A DNA stretch of 10,000 nt from Chondrilla cf. caribensis (Eukaryota > Porifera > Demospongiae > Chondrillida > Chondrillidae): NCBI GenBank assembly GCA_964020155.1, contig OZ026549.1:272633-282632 (forward strand), in the 5' to 3' direction. Position numbers and translations under genes: made by a program. This document shows, one piece after another, positions 9,881-10,000 of this stretch. Each line of letters starts with the position of its first letter. The stretch's first letter is position 1. Under the pieces are notes generated by a model. That model did no database searches. It was not told the origin of the DNA and saw only the letters and a list, made by a program, of their open reading frames with translations.

Positions 9881-10000
9881 ACAGTAAGATATTGTACAGG
9901 CAAACACCACACAGTAAGGTATTGTAAAGGCAAACACCATACAGTAAGGTATTGTAAAGGCAAACACCATACAGTAAGGTATTGTACAGGCAAACACCAC
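9881..10000. repeat. 30-bp minisatellite running off the right edge, PAN3 intron
   Basis: Four units begin at 9881, 9911, 9941 and 9971, each starting ACAGTAAGGTATTGTAAAGG (or AAGAT, TACAGG variants) and ending CAAACACCAC or CAAACACCAT. It lies about 47 bp upstream, in gene sense, of the exon A acceptor. The array's other end is not visible. Confidence 0.95.

Overview
The window is eukaryotic nuclear DNA. It carries parts of two intron-rich, conserved genes, both on the minus strand, and almost everything between their exons is tandem repeat. Reading along the minus strand (right to left), the first gene is the 3' third of PAN3, the pseudokinase regulatory subunit of the PAN2-PAN3 poly(A) deadenylase: five exons from 9833 down to a stop codon at 5103. 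A spacer of about 1.6-1.9 kb follows. Then comes the 5' part of AP1G1, the gamma subunit of the clathrin adaptor AP-1: a probable non-coding first exon near 3331-3480 and six coding exons from the ATG at 3143 down to 155. AP1G1 runs off the left edge after about 337 codons, and PAN3 begins beyond the right edge. Every reconstructed exon joins its neighbour in frame across GT-AG introns, and the joined proteins align without gaps over long stretches with the animal families as I know them. One 96-bp AP1G1 exon (717-812) lies in sequence that shows no long open frame.

Nothing here names the species. Well-conserved animal-type PAN3 and AP1G1, short exons, introns of 0.2-1.3 kb, close gene spacing, abundant minisatellites and signs of CpG decay suggest an invertebrate animal. 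A sponge is my best but low-confidence guess.

Layout by repeats: AP1G1 intron 5 holds a 215-bp GT/CA tract. Intron 4 is C-rich (G-rich in the RNA). Intron 3 has a ~19-20 bp repeat, intron 2 a 9-bp repeat, and intron 1 a 32-33 bp repeat followed by a CA/GT tract. The spacer holds 38 copies of a 21-bp repeat. The PAN3 introns hold a 26-bp repeat (5420-5700), 39 copies of a 17-bp repeat (6385-7047), 16 copies of a 34-bp repeat (7267-7812), 6 copies of a 20-bp repeat (7891-8010), 10 copies of a 12-bp repeat (8311-8430), 20 copies of a 46-bp repeat (8668-9587) and a 30-bp repeat running off the right edge. Each complete intron has its own unrelated array. The long open frames across these arrays are artefacts of periodicity, not proteins.

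The most unusual observation is the 34-bp array next to the 195-bp PAN3 exon. Its exon-proximal unit contains the real 3' splice site and the first eight bases of the exon, so the array multiplies a complete acceptor-plus-exon-edge cassette upstream. Other points are repeat variants concentrated at CpG, five repeated GTAAGT hexamers downstream of an unusual PAN3 donor, and a 46-bp repeat whose edge resembles a pogo/Tigger transposon end.
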